A DNA stretch of 53,116 nt, from assembly GCA_030430575.1 (NCBI GenBank), contig JAUIKF010000058.1, positions 1 to 53,116 of the forward strand, written 5' to 3'. Below the pieces are notes generated by a model, which saw only the letters and a program-made list of their open reading frames with translations, was not told where the DNA came from and did not search any database. The stretch comes from Bacteroidia bacterium (GTDB lineage Bacteria; Bacteroidota; Bacteroidia; J057). Every line of letters begins with the position of its first letter. The first letter of the stretch is position 1. Made by a program: the position numbers and the translations under genes. This document shows positions 42,711 to 52,297 of the stretch, piece by piece.

Positions 42711-45700
42711 ATGAGACAACTATATGCCAAGTTTATACTGGCTTTGATGGCCTTGTTATTTTTAGGGTTTGATGCATCAGCAACTCACTTTATGGGTATT
42801 GATATTAGTTATCAATGTTTGAGTGGCTGTACGTATAGGATCGTTCACAAATCATATTATGATTGTAATGGTGCTGCTACCCCAAACCCACCAAATACAC
42901 CAGGTTTCCCTGCTATTAACTTTATCGGAAATCCTGGAGGCTGTAATTCTATCCCCCTCGCAACTGGTGGTTGGACCTTGATCCATTATATAGAGATCAC
43001 TCCTATCTGTGCAGGTGGTGTGACAAAATGTACAAACTCTAGTGCTGTAATCAATGGTGTACGCGAAGCCATCTACCGCAGAGATTATGACCTCTGCTCT
43101 GGTGGTAGTGTACCCTGTACCTCATTTAACATTACTTGGGGTAGCTGTTGTAGGAATGGGGTAATTACCTCTGGCGCAGCTAACCAGGGAATCTACTCAG
43201 GTAATACACGAATTGACCTGACCATTAGCCCTTGTAACAGTTCGCCTACTTTCTTAGCACCTCCGGTACCTTATATCTGTGCTGGTCAGCCCTTTACTTT
43301 CAACCAGGGGGCATTTGACCCGGATGGAGATTCATTGGCCTATGTATTGGGACCTTGTGCAGGTTCTGCTGCTGCTAATGTAAACTACGCCGCTGGCTAT
43401 TCTCCTACTCAGCCATTGGGACCTACTTGGAACGTAACAATGAACCCTTTTACAGGGGATATCACGATGCTTCCAAATCCTACTGGCGCCATGGTAGTAG
43501 GGGTAATGTGTATTGTCGTACAAGAGTGGAGAAATGGCGTCCTGATCGGCTCTGTGGTACGTGATATGCAGATCACGGTAATCGGTGGCTGTACCTCTAC
43601 TAACCCAGTCACTGGGGGGGTACAAAACTTGCGCATCGGCGGTGTACCTGCTGACCCAGTCTCGCCTACTGAAGTATTGACTTGTGCCAATACCCCTATG
43701 TGCTTCGACATTCCTGTTATCTCTCAGGATACAGCACTTGACTACACCATTTCTTGGAACCAGCAATTAGCTTCTCAAGGAGCGACCTTTACTGATACCA
43801 ACCTGGTCATTCTGAATACGGTTCCTGGTAAAGAGCCTGTTGGCCGTTTTTGCTGGACCCCTACCCAGATCGGAACTTATTCTTTTGTAGTAACCACAAA
43901 AGATGATGCTTGCCCAGTCCCAGGACTGAACCAGTACACCATCCTGATATATGTTCGGAATGTCTTGAGTCAATCATCCGCGACAGCAGTTCCTATCATG
44001 AACTGTAATGCCGTACAATTGACAGCATTGCCTAAAACTCAAATCAGTAGCCCTTATAACCATATATACACATACAATTGGTCTGGAAATGGAAACCTGC
44101 AACCTGGTTTCAATGCAAACTTGCAGGATTCCACCTTTACGCATTCATATCCTGCGCCAAGTAATTACTTCTACGACCTATTCCTTCAAGACACCTTTGG
44201 CTGTCGCCATAACTTCAGAAACTTCCTGACCCTCAACCAAGGGGTGGTTGCCGATGCAGGGCCAGACTTGACGATATGTTCTGGTTTCCAGTTTCAGCTA
44301 GGTGCGCCACATATTCCTGGTCAGTTTTATAGCTGGACGCCAGGTACAGGACTTAATAGTACGAGTATTGCTGATCCTTTCTTTAGCCTCGCCAACTTCA
44401 CGCCTGGCCAAAAAGATACCGTTGATTTCACGCTATTTGTTACGGATAGTATCTGCTCTACAGAGGATTATGTACGAGTCATTGTCAACCCTAGTCTTCA
44501 AGTCAGTATTACCCCTACGAATCCAGTCATCTGTCGTGGAGGTAATGTAACGCTTACTGCCACGGGTGGTAGTACCTATCTCTGGAGTAATGGAGCGATT
44601 ACCCCTACCGTTACGGTCAGTTATACGGCTGCAACCACGCTTTCCGTAGTAGGCTTTAGCAATGGCTGTACAAGTCTCCCAGAGTTTGTCAGGGTAAATA
44701 TCGATCCAGGACCTGTGGGACAAATTGCGGGTACATTTAAAGTATGTAGTGGGGAGTCGAGCTTGCTCGTCGCCTCAGGTGGTAGTAGCTATGCATGGAG
44801 CACCACGCCCAATAATACACCTACAGTTGTGATTTCCAATATCACCAAGGATACAACGGTCTACATGATCCCCACGAAAAATGGCTGTCTCGGTGACACC
44901 GTTTTTGCAACGCTGGGAACCTATGATACGCCAGTTCCAGACTTTGGTACTTCCCCTGTCTGCGAAGGCTTGGCTTCGGAGTTTTTTGATGCTTCAACTG
45001 TAGCAAGCGGTCAGATCGTGAGCTGGACCTGGGACTTTGGAGATGGAGGTACTGCAACCTCTCGCAATCCTGTGCATTCCTATACTTCTCCGGGAGTATA
45101 TCCGGTTACTTTGACCGTCGTGACGGACAACGGTTGCGAAGCTACCTTGACACGGAATGTGACCGTGGAACCCGTTCCCAACGCTGACTTTGACTTTACC
45201 AATGTCTGTGAAGGATTCTCAAATGTATTTACAGATAAATCAAGCATTTCTGGCGGTGGGGCGATTGTGAATTATGCATGGAAATTTGGCGACGGAACGA
45301 GCAGCTTTGGTACTCAGACTTCTCACCAATACGGTAACTCTGGATATTTCAATACCACGCTCATCGTCACTTCTGCTGGCGGTTGTGTAGACAGCTTCAC
45401 CCAGACGGTATTTGTACACCCCAACCCAGATGCCCAATTTGATGTGATCAATGCCTGTCAAGACAGTGTGGTCTTCTCCTTCAATGGTTCTTCCGTAGGA
45501 GGTGGTTTGGATGAAATTGTTGATTACACTTGGGACTTTGGAGACCCTGGATCAGGTGGATTAAATACTTCTAGTCTAAAGAATCCTGTACACATCTATG
45601 CTGGCGCAGGGACCAAAACCATCACATTGACAGTAGCCACTGGTAATGGATGTGCATCCACAACGACCCGCGATGTCACGGTTTTCCAAGAACCTTTCGC

Positions 45701-46967
45701 CAATTTCACTACCTCTCCAGTCTGTGAAAACCGCGCCGTACAATTCTTCGATGCCTCTACGACAGATCCTTTGACGCCACTCGTAGCATGGGACTGGAAC
45801 TTTGGCAATGGTCTTACCTCAAATGCCTTTAATCCTTCTACCTTGTATAGAGATCAAGGACCTGGTAGGTACCCGATTACCTTGAAGGTGACCAGTTCTG
45901 AAAATTGTACCAATACACAAGTTAAGTACATCACGGTAAGTCCAGCACCAGTGACGGCCTTCTGGTCTACGCCTGTCTGTATCAACGATACCACCAAATT
46001 TATTGATGAGTCTACCGTACCTTTCACCAATATCGTTCAGTGGGATTGGGACTTTGGTGGCGCAGGACAAGGACCGAATGGCCTGCCAAATCCACACTTT
46101 GTCTATGACAATCCAGGTACGTATGTGGCACGTCTGACGGCAACTACTGACTCTGGTTGTTATACAACAGCTTCACGGACCATCACTATCTGGGATGCTG
46201 CACCACTAGCTGAATTGGTGGAAGACACGGTCTGTTTCTCCAACCCTGCTTACCTGATTGCAGGTGCCGCTTCCAATGTGAATGTGAAATGGTATGAAAC
46301 CATTGATGCGACTAGACCTTTCCACGAAGGCTATACCTATGTGACGCCTCCATTGACTTCTGGCGTGACCTATTATGTCACGACTACCACAGAGCACGAG
46401 TGTGTGAGTGAGCGCTTCCCGATCACAGGTTACGTAGCACAGGATGAGAATATCCTCATTAGTCCTAGCAGAACCCTCGTAGAACTGCCTGTAGGAAATG
46501 TTGAGTTTGCCTTGGCCACTACCATTGACATCCTCGCATGGGATTGGGACTTTGGAGATGGGAACAGATCAGACCTTGAGCAACCCGTCCATGAGTTTGA
46601 GTTCCCAGGTAAATACGAAGTCACCGTGACTGCTACGGATAGAAATGGCTGTGTGCATTCGGCTACCACGCTGATTGAAGTGAAGAAGGTGGTAAATTCC
46701 TTCATTCCTAGTGCCTTTAGTCCAAACGGTGATGGATACAATGATGTCTTTGAAATAGGGCCTTATAACCTCAGAGAATTTACCTTCAAGGTCTTCTCTC
46801 GTTGGGGACAGAAAGTCTTTGAGACTACCCAGCCTGACTTCAAGTGGAATGGAAAAGACACCAAGTCAATAGACGTACCTGAAGGCGTATATGTCTATGT
46901 AGTCAAATATCTAGACGTAGATGGTAAGTTTGTGGAGTCGACAGGTACTATTACCTTGCTCAGATAG
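42711..46967 (+). CDS. PKD-repeat protein with T9SS type B sorting domain
   Basis: This 1418-residue paralogue of the divergent gene has a signal peptide (residues 1-24, ending DASA). Its N-terminal domain keeps the same ordered motifs (ATHFMGIDISYQCLSG, HKSYYDCNGAATP, TWGSCCRNG, FNQGAFDPDGDSL). PKD repeats start near residue 760 (WTWDFGDGGTATSRNPVHSY, then YAWKFGDGTSS and others, ending WDWDFGDGNRSDLEQPVHEF). The last ~95 residues form a T9SS type B domain (FIPSAFSPNGDGYNDVFEI, KVFSRWGQKVFETT, PEGVYVYVVKY). It is probably secreted to the surface. An intrinsic terminator follows. Confidence 0.93.
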   Translation: MRQLYAKFILALMALLFLGFDASATHFMGIDISYQCLSGCTYRIVHKSYYDCNGAATPNPPNTPGFPAINFIGNPGGCNSIPLATGGWTLIHYIEITPICAGGVTKCTNSSAVINGVREAIYRRDYDLCSGGSVPCTSFNITWGSCCRNGVITSGAANQGIYSGNTRIDLTISPCNSSPTFLAPPVPYICAGQPFTFNQGAFDPDGDSLAYVLGPCAGSAAANVNYAAGYSPTQPLGPTWNVTMNPFTGDITMLPNPTGAMVVGVMCIVVQEWRNGVLIGSVVRDMQITVIGGCTSTNPVTGGVQNLRIGGVPADPVSPTEVLTCANTPMCFDIPVISQDTALDYTISWNQQLASQGATFTDTNLVILNTVPGKEPVGRFCWTPTQIGTYSFVVTTKDDACPVPGLNQYTILIYVRNVLSQSSATAVPIMNCNAVQLTALPKTQISSPYNHIYTYNWSGNGNLQPGFNANLQDSTFTHSYPAPSNYFYDLFLQDTFGCRHNFRNFLTLNQGVVADAGPDLTICSGFQFQLGAPHIPGQFYSWTPGTGLNSTSIADPFFSLANFTPGQKDTVDFTLFVTDSICSTEDYVRVIVNPSLQVSITPTNPVICRGGNVTLTATGGSTYLWSNGAITPTVTVSYTAATTLSVVGFSNGCTSLPEFVRVNIDPGPVGQIAGTFKVCSGESSLLVASGGSSYAWSTTPNNTPTVVISNITKDTTVYMIPTKNGCLGDTVFATLGTYDTPVPDFGTSPVCEGLASEFFDASTVASGQIVSWTWDFGDGGTATSRNPVHSYTSPGVYPVTLTVVTDNGCEATLTRNVTVEPVPNADFDFTNVCEGFSNVFTDKSSISGGGAIVNYAWKFGDGTSSFGTQTSHQYGNSGYFNTTLIVTSAGGCVDSFTQTVFVHPNPDAQFDVINACQDSVVFSFNGSSVGGGLDEIVDYTWDFGDPGSGGLNTSSLKNPVHIYAGAGTKTITLTVATGNGCASTTTRDVTVFQEPFANFTTSPVCENRAVQFFDASTTDPLTPLVAWDWNFGNGLTSNAFNPSTLYRDQGPGRYPITLKVTSSENCTNTQVKYITVSPAPVTAFWSTPVCINDTTKFIDESTVPFTNIVQWDWDFGGAGQGPNGLPNPHFVYDNPGTYVARLTATTDSGCYTTASRTITIWDAAPLAELVEDTVCFSNPAYLIAGAASNVNVKWYETIDATRPFHEGYTYVTPPLTSGVTYYVTTTTEHECVSERFPITGYVAQDENILISPSRTLVELPVGNVEFALATTIDILAWDWDFGDGNRSDLEQPVHEFEFPGKYEVTVTATDRNGCVHSATTLIEVKKVVNSFIPSAFSPNGDGYNDVFEIGPYNLREFTFKVFSRWGQKVFETTQPDFKWNGKDTKSIDVPEGVYVYVVKYLDVDGKFVESTGTITLLR

Positions 46968-46987
46968 ATTTACTTCCATGAATATAC

Positions 46988-47021
46988 AAAGCGGCGGTCC
47001 TTATGGGCTGCCGCTTTTTTT
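46988..47021 (+). terminator. Intrinsic terminator
   Basis: AAAGCGGC (46988-46995) pairs with GCCGCTTT (47010-47017), followed by more T residues. It lies 21 bases after the stop of the PKD gene. Confidence 0.85.
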
Positions 47022-47179
47022 GTACTTTTGCCCCTTGGGAAATAATTTTGAATGAGTAAATGATCAATTTTGAATAAAAAGCTGTAAGTCAGGAATTTAT
47101 AGCTTCAAATGGGCTCATATATTTTTTAAGTTTTCCCAAGAGCATTCTATTTTTTAGTGTCACCTAGATTCCCATTCTT

Positions 47180-48319
47180 TTGTCAAATACCTATCTCGTA
47201 AAAACCCTCAAAGGACTAGAACCAGTCCTCGCCAAAGAAATCACTGATCTCGGTGGGCGGAATGTACAATCGCTGCGGCGGGCCGTCAGTTTTGAGGGAA
47301 GTAAGGCCATGATGTACCGGGCAAACTACTGCCTGAGGACAGCCTTGCGGATTTTGGTGCCCATCAGGGAATTTGCCGCGCAGACGCCCCAGCACCTCTA
47401 CAATCACGCGCAACGTATCCCTTGGGATCGTTACCTCGATGTGGATGGTACGTTGGCCATCGACAGTGTAGTGAATTCGCACTTTTTTACCCACAGCAAA
47501 TACGCTGCCCTCAAATTCAAAGACGCCATCGTCGACCAATATCGCGAAAAGTACGGAAGACGACCTTCGGTCAATAAAGACTACCCTGATCTGCGTATCC
47601 ATCTCCATATCAACCATGACCGCTGCTCGGTCTCTATAGACAGCTCCGGGGAGTCCCTTCACAAGCGTGCCTACCGCCTGTCACGGACCCAGGCACCCCT
47701 CAACGAAGTACTGGCAGCGGGAATGATCATCCTGTCAGGGTGGGATAAAAAATCGCCCTTTATCGATCCTATGTGTGGCTCTGGAACGATAGTGATTGAA
47801 GCCGCAAGTATAGCCTCCAATCAGCCGCCTCAGCGTTTCAGAGAGGAATTTGGCTTTATGAAGTGGAAGGACTATGATGAGGATCTATGGGAAAGCATCA
47901 AGGCAGAAGCCTGGCAAAAAGTGGTGCCAATTACAGCACCAATCCTAGGCTCTGACATGTCTGGGATAAGTTTGAAGATCGCACAAGAGAATCTCCTGCG
48001 GGCAGGCTTTCAGAAGGAAGTCCGATTGCGCCTGAAGAATTTCTCCAAGCTCCCTCCGCCTCCTCCAGGCCCTGGTGTCCTGATGATGAACCCTCCCTAC
48101 GGCGAGCGATTGACCCCAGAGAATATCCTTTCCCTCTACAAAATGATCGGCGATCAGCTCAAGCAACAGTACCCTGGCTATGCGGGTTGGATCATTAGTT
48201 CTAATATGCAAGCATTAAAACATATTGGCTTGCGGGCCGACAAGCGGATCACGCTATTTAACGGACCGCTAGAGTGCAGTTTCCGGCAGTATAAGATTTT
48301 TGCGGGGAAGAAGGCGTGA
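47180..48319 (+). CDS. THUMP-domain class I SAM-dependent RNA methyltransferase
   Basis: The 379-residue protein has an N-terminal THUMP domain (residues 1 to about 155; YLVKTLKGLEPVLAKEITDLGG, a RlmL-like start). A Rossmann methyltransferase fold follows, with SAM-binding FIDPMCGSGTIVIEAA (about 193-208), DMSGISLKIAQENL and the catalytic NPPYGER (Asn304 to Tyr307). It resembles the N2-guanine methyltransferase half of RlmL (23S rRNA), but the precise target base is not set by sequence alone. The start codon is TTG at 47180: an in-frame stop (TAG) at 47165 excludes a far upstream start, and the next ATG would cut into the THUMP domain. Confidence 0.93.
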   Translation: MSNTYLVKTLKGLEPVLAKEITDLGGRNVQSLRRAVSFEGSKAMMYRANYCLRTALRILVPIREFAAQTPQHLYNHAQRIPWDRYLDVDGTLAIDSVVNSHFFTHSKYAALKFKDAIVDQYREKYGRRPSVNKDYPDLRIHLHINHDRCSVSIDSSGESLHKRAYRLSRTQAPLNEVLAAGMIILSGWDKKSPFIDPMCGSGTIVIEAASIASNQPPQRFREEFGFMKWKDYDEDLWESIKAEAWQKVVPITAPILGSDMSGISLKIAQENLLRAGFQKEVRLRLKNFSKLPPPPPGPGVLMMNPPYGERLTPENILSLYKMIGDQLKQQYPGYAGWIISSNMQALKHIGLRADKRITLFNGPLECSFRQYKIFAGKKA

Positions 48320-48573
48320 TTTTTTTGGGGGGGACTAATCCTAAAAACATACAAATGTTTCCACATTTATTTTGTTTTTTTTTTGAATTATTTCTATACT
48401 AGAATTGTGTTTGCGAAATAACAGTTGGCTTTCCATTTCTTAATCAAGCCAATTTCGAAGTACTTCTGGCACAACTCCTTTCCCTTATGCTGTATGTTTT
48501 CTGTTTGAATTGACCCGTGAACGGTCAGCGGGATTTTAATGTCTTTTTTTCAACCCCTAACAAACGTAAAATC

Positions 48574-49719
48574 ATGCACATTTTACCATTGTCTCCTATT
48601 GCCAAAATGGTAGCAATCCTACTTGCCATGTCATTTTCTTTTGCTAATTCCCAAGCCCAGCAACTGTATTGCGGCAGTACGTCTTTGACGGGTTGTACAG
48701 GCGCGATCGGTGTTGGGGCACCCAATGTCCCAATCTTGGGATTAACCTTTGGCCTGTATGTAACCCATAATACAGGCAGTGGCGGAGGTTTATTGGTGGT
48801 CAATCCTTCCACTGCTACCAGCGCTATCGGCATCTGGACCAGCAGCACCAACGGCGTTGGCCTCACTTCCCTGAGTACAACAGGCACAGCCGTTCGTGGA
48901 GAGACTGTGTCTGGCTTTGGCGTTTATGGCAAAGCCACCAACTCCTCGGGCCTAGCAGGCTATTTTGACGGAACCACCCATATTGAAAACGGTACCTTGA
49001 CCGTCAAATCAACATCCACCAACACCGCAGGTGTAGCCCACTTCAAGGCGGGTGCTTCTCGCCAACTGTTTGTCGTAGCCAACCTCACCAATGGGGGATT
49101 TAACCACCTTTCACAGGCAGGAGATTTTGGCCTGCTCTTCTCTGATGGCGCAGCCAGCGGGGGTAAAAATCAAGACGCGGGCCTGGTTCTGGCCCCTTGG
49201 ACGGCAGCTAGCAAGGGCATCCGCATCAATAAGGATGGGAAGGTGGGGATCGGTGTAGCGCAGCCACAGGTGGCGCTGGATGTGCTGGGAAATGTGCAGG
49301 TGGATGGCTCCTTAGAAATAGGTGATGTCACAAACCCTGATGCGGTACTTCACCTTCGTGGTGATTTGAAATTACAAAATATCCAGACAGGAGATAACGA
49401 GTTCGAAGTGAATGATGATGGAGAAGTGACGTGCCGAAAAGTTAGTGTAAATGAAGGAACTATTGCCGATTATGTATTTGCAGCTGAATATGACTTACTC
49501 CCACTTACTGAGCTAGAGTCTTTTATCAATGCCCACCACCACTTACCGGGCATCAAATCAGAAGCTGAATATCAAGCAATTGGAACCATTGACCTAGGGG
49601 AACTTCAATTAAAATCACTTGAAAAGATTGAGGAATTAACGCTGTATGTGATTGAATTGCAGAAACAGGTTCTGGAATTGAAAAAGGAAGTAGAAGCTTT
49701 AACAACTGATAAAAAATAA
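48574..49719 (+). CDS. Exported tail-fibre-like protein with C-terminal coiled coil
   Basis: The 381-residue product has a signal peptide (residues about 10-29, LLAMSFSFANSQAQ). The frame is open to a GTG at 48517, but ATG 48574 puts the signal at the N-terminus. A glycine- and threonine-rich middle (VGIGVAQPQVALDVLGNVQV) resembles Bacteroidota fibre proteins. The C-terminal part, YVFAAEYDLLPLTELESFI then HHHLPGIKSEAEYQ and a coiled coil (LYVIELQKQVLELKKEV), is the recurrent end domain of this family. It probably trimerises at the surface. It starts an apparent four-gene operon. Confidence 0.82.
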   Translation: MHILPLSPIAKMVAILLAMSFSFANSQAQQLYCGSTSLTGCTGAIGVGAPNVPILGLTFGLYVTHNTGSGGGLLVVNPSTATSAIGIWTSSTNGVGLTSLSTTGTAVRGETVSGFGVYGKATNSSGLAGYFDGTTHIENGTLTVKSTSTNTAGVAHFKAGASRQLFVVANLTNGGFNHLSQAGDFGLLFSDGAASGGKNQDAGLVLAPWTAASKGIRINKDGKVGIGVAQPQVALDVLGNVQVDGSLEIGDVTNPDAVLHLRGDLKLQNIQTGDNEFEVNDDGEVTCRKVSVNEGTIADYVFAAEYDLLPLTELESFINAHHHLPGIKSEAEYQAIGTIDLGELQLKSLEKIEELTLYVIELQKQVLELKKEVEALTTDKK

Positions 49720-49741
49720 CCAACCCTAACTATCAAAAATT

Positions 49742-51619
49742 ATGAAAAAGTTTCTTTTAATTTTGCTATGTATACCGCTGTTTTTACAGATCAATGCCCA
49801 ACAGATTGTTGACGCTACTGATTGGCGAATATTTGAGTCTGATAAACATCAAACAGAAGTTCACATTTCAATCAATAAAAAAAGCCCCAATATTATCCTC
49901 GTTAGTGCCAATATTCATGATAACAAGAAACTAAAATCTCAAGGATATTATTATTCATTAGATGAAGGAATAACTTGGCAAGGAGCCGATGAAATTCCTA
50001 ATAATGTAAAAGTATTTGGAGACCCTGTTACTGGGTTTGATGCTAATGGCGATTTTCACCTTGTAAGTATGGCAAAAAAAGGGGATGATTCAGATGGGTA
50101 TTACGTTTTTTCCTCTACTGATAATGGGGCTAATTGGACTCATATGAGGGGGACAGGGCCAGATGCTAATTTAGATAAACCAATGTCTGTTTTTTTTGAC
50201 GACCATCTAGGCTCTCCTTTTTCTAATAATTTTTACTGCGCATGGACACAATGGGATGATGACTTTTTAGTTGCAGAGGGTGTGAGATTTAATCGTTCTA
50301 CTAATTTACTTCAGAATTTTGACAATGCATTTTGGCTAACGCCAGACTATGGCCAAGGAACAAATGTCCAAGTAGGGCCTAATGGGGAGGTTTATGTGTG
50401 TTGGGCAAATTACACCAATGGAGGTGTCCCAGCTCAAGATTTAGGGTTTGCATATTCCAATATGGGAGGAGCTGTCAATAGCTTTACTGTAGGACTCCCT
50501 TTTAGCTATAGTGGAATAAGAACATCTACAGGTGGAATCACCCAATTTGGTGGCCCTCGAACAAATGACTTCCCTTCTATGGCAGTTGATAGAAGCTGCG
50601 GTCCACATCGAGGCAGAATATATGTAGCTTATCCAGAATTTGATAGCCAAGGAAATGCAGTTATTGATTTACAATATTCAGATGACCATGGAGCTGTCGG
50701 TTCATTCATAAATCCGCCAAACCCAATAAGTACGCCTAATGTTGAGCAAGCTTTTTTTCCTTGGGTAGCTTGTGATCCGGTAACAGGAATTATTGTTGTT
50801 GCATACCATGGATTAAATGATGCCTCTCCGTTTAATGAAACAAATACCTATGTGGCCTATAGCAATGATGGCGGTGTTACCTTTAATAATATCAAAGTGA
50901 GTGATGTATCTCACCATCGAGCAGAAGTCGGTGAAATTCCTATTTATGCAGGAGACTATCTTGGTATAGATATTTATAATGGAATCGCTTATGCTGGGTG
51001 GGCTGATCCTAGAGTAGAAGGAAATATATGGCAAGTATATGTTTCTAAATTAGATTTAAGCAGTATCGCGAATAAGGTTATCTCTATTTCAGGAGACATG
51101 GAATTTACCGACCACACCTTTAATGATCATAATGTGACTTATAAAGCAAATAATATATTAGTATCAGGGGTCTCACAAGTGACCAGTTCTGCCATTGTAC
51201 GTTTGGTAGGCAATAATTCGGTCGATTTGCCGCCTGATTTTGACATTCATATAGGAGCCGATTTTCAAGCGTTTATAGATCCTTTTGTATGCCAAACCCC
51301 TGGGTACACGACATCAAGGCAAGCAAACAATATAGCCCTAGACGATCACAATACCGAAACTGATCATGATGTAGAAAATAATTTTGTTTTATATCCTAAT
51401 CCAGCTTCAAATAATATTACGGTAAAAACTACATTTTCGAATATTGCCTTAGTATCGGTTTTTGATTTATTCGGAAGTACTATTTATGAAAAAAACCTTT
51501 CTGAGGGGAAAAAGGAAGCCTCTATTGATGTACGTAATCTTTCTCCAGGGCCATATTTTATTCAAATCACTACTGTACTTGGTGAAATGTATACTAAGAA
51601 ATTTCTTGTCCAAAAATAG
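49742..51619 (+). CDS. BNR/sialidase-like repeat protein with T9SS type A sorting domain
   Basis: The 625-residue protein has a signal peptide (residues 1-19, ending QINA). A beta-propeller follows with several Asp-box motifs (YYSLDEGITW, FSSTDNGANW, AYSNDGGVTF) and DFPSMAVDRSCGPHRG. A central linker precedes a T9SS type A domain (about 545-625; LYPNPASNNITVKT, VSVFDLFGSTIYEK, LSPGPYFIQI). Asp-boxes alone do not prove sialidase activity, and no arginine triad was checked. Its DNA is markedly more AT-rich than most genes to its left. It follows the fibre gene by 22 bp and precedes a lipoprotein gene by 4 bp. Confidence 0.88.
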   Translation: MKKFLLILLCIPLFLQINAQQIVDATDWRIFESDKHQTEVHISINKKSPNIILVSANIHDNKKLKSQGYYYSLDEGITWQGADEIPNNVKVFGDPVTGFDANGDFHLVSMAKKGDDSDGYYVFSSTDNGANWTHMRGTGPDANLDKPMSVFFDDHLGSPFSNNFYCAWTQWDDDFLVAEGVRFNRSTNLLQNFDNAFWLTPDYGQGTNVQVGPNGEVYVCWANYTNGGVPAQDLGFAYSNMGGAVNSFTVGLPFSYSGIRTSTGGITQFGGPRTNDFPSMAVDRSCGPHRGRIYVAYPEFDSQGNAVIDLQYSDDHGAVGSFINPPNPISTPNVEQAFFPWVACDPVTGIIVVAYHGLNDASPFNETNTYVAYSNDGGVTFNNIKVSDVSHHRAEVGEIPIYAGDYLGIDIYNGIAYAGWADPRVEGNIWQVYVSKLDLSSIANKVISISGDMEFTDHTFNDHNVTYKANNILVSGVSQVTSSAIVRLVGNNSVDLPPDFDIHIGADFQAFIDPFVCQTPGYTTSRQANNIALDDHNTETDHDVENNFVLYPNPASNNITVKTTFSNIALVSVFDLFGSTIYEKNLSEGKKEASIDVRNLSPGPYFIQITTVLGEMYTKKFLVQK

Positions 51620-51623
51620 AAAT

Positions 51624-52250
51624 ATGAAAATTAGAAAGTTTCTTATTCTAATAGGATTGGCTTTTATTATCTATGGCTGTACTTATCGGGTACTTCCGTC
51701 CCCAGTCTTCACTGCGAAAGATTTCCCTTTTACCGTAGGTAGTTATTGGAAGTATTATTTTATCAACTCTTTTAATAATACAACAGATACTGTTACAGCT
51801 ACTGTAGTGGCAAACGATGTATCTATTTCAGGGATGAAAGACTTGTGGATGGTAGAATGGAGAGGACAACATACTACTCTGCTGGATACTCAATATGTCA
51901 AATATACAGATAGTCTGATTGCTTTTTATGATTACATTAGATCATATGATTCTCTTTCTATAGAATCTCAATATTCTTTTCCATTTCGACTAGATGACGA
52001 TTGGAAACTAGACAATAATCAAGGCAGATATGAAGTTCAATTGGATACCATTCCCAGTAGTCACTTTGGAAGAGACTATGGGCCTGGGTATTTCCTGAAA
52101 AGAAAAGCAGTCGGAGAAAATAATTTTAGTATACTAGAAAGCCTTGTCTTGGTAGAGAGAATAGGTGTTGTATATAGGATTGTCAATGTTACAATAGGCT
52201 TCCCTAGAAGGGTAGAAGCCTATTTTTTGATTGACTACCATATCGAATGA
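51624..52250 (+). CDS. Putative lipoprotein, paralogue 1
   Basis: The 208-residue product starts MKIRKFLILIGLAFIIYGC, a lipoprotein signal with lipobox IIYGC (Cys19). It continues with AKDFPFTVGSYWKYYF and many Thr, Val and Asp residues, and ends LIDYHIE. The frame is open to 51462 within the preceding gene, so ATG 51624, 4 bp after that gene's stop, is chosen. The second lipoprotein gene downstream has the same framework. Function is not recognised; the beta-rich pattern suggests a cell-envelope binding protein. Confidence 0.8.
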   Translation: MKIRKFLILIGLAFIIYGCTYRVLPSPVFTAKDFPFTVGSYWKYYFINSFNNTTDTVTATVVANDVSISGMKDLWMVEWRGQHTTLLDTQYVKYTDSLIAFYDYIRSYDSLSIESQYSFPFRLDDDWKLDNNQGRYEVQLDTIPSSHFGRDYGPGYFLKRKAVGENNFSILESLVLVERIGVVYRIVNVTIGFPRRVEAYFLIDYHIE

Positions 52251-52297
52251 TGTTCCTGTGATTTTTTAATTCTACTAATTGTAATTGGTTTACCATT

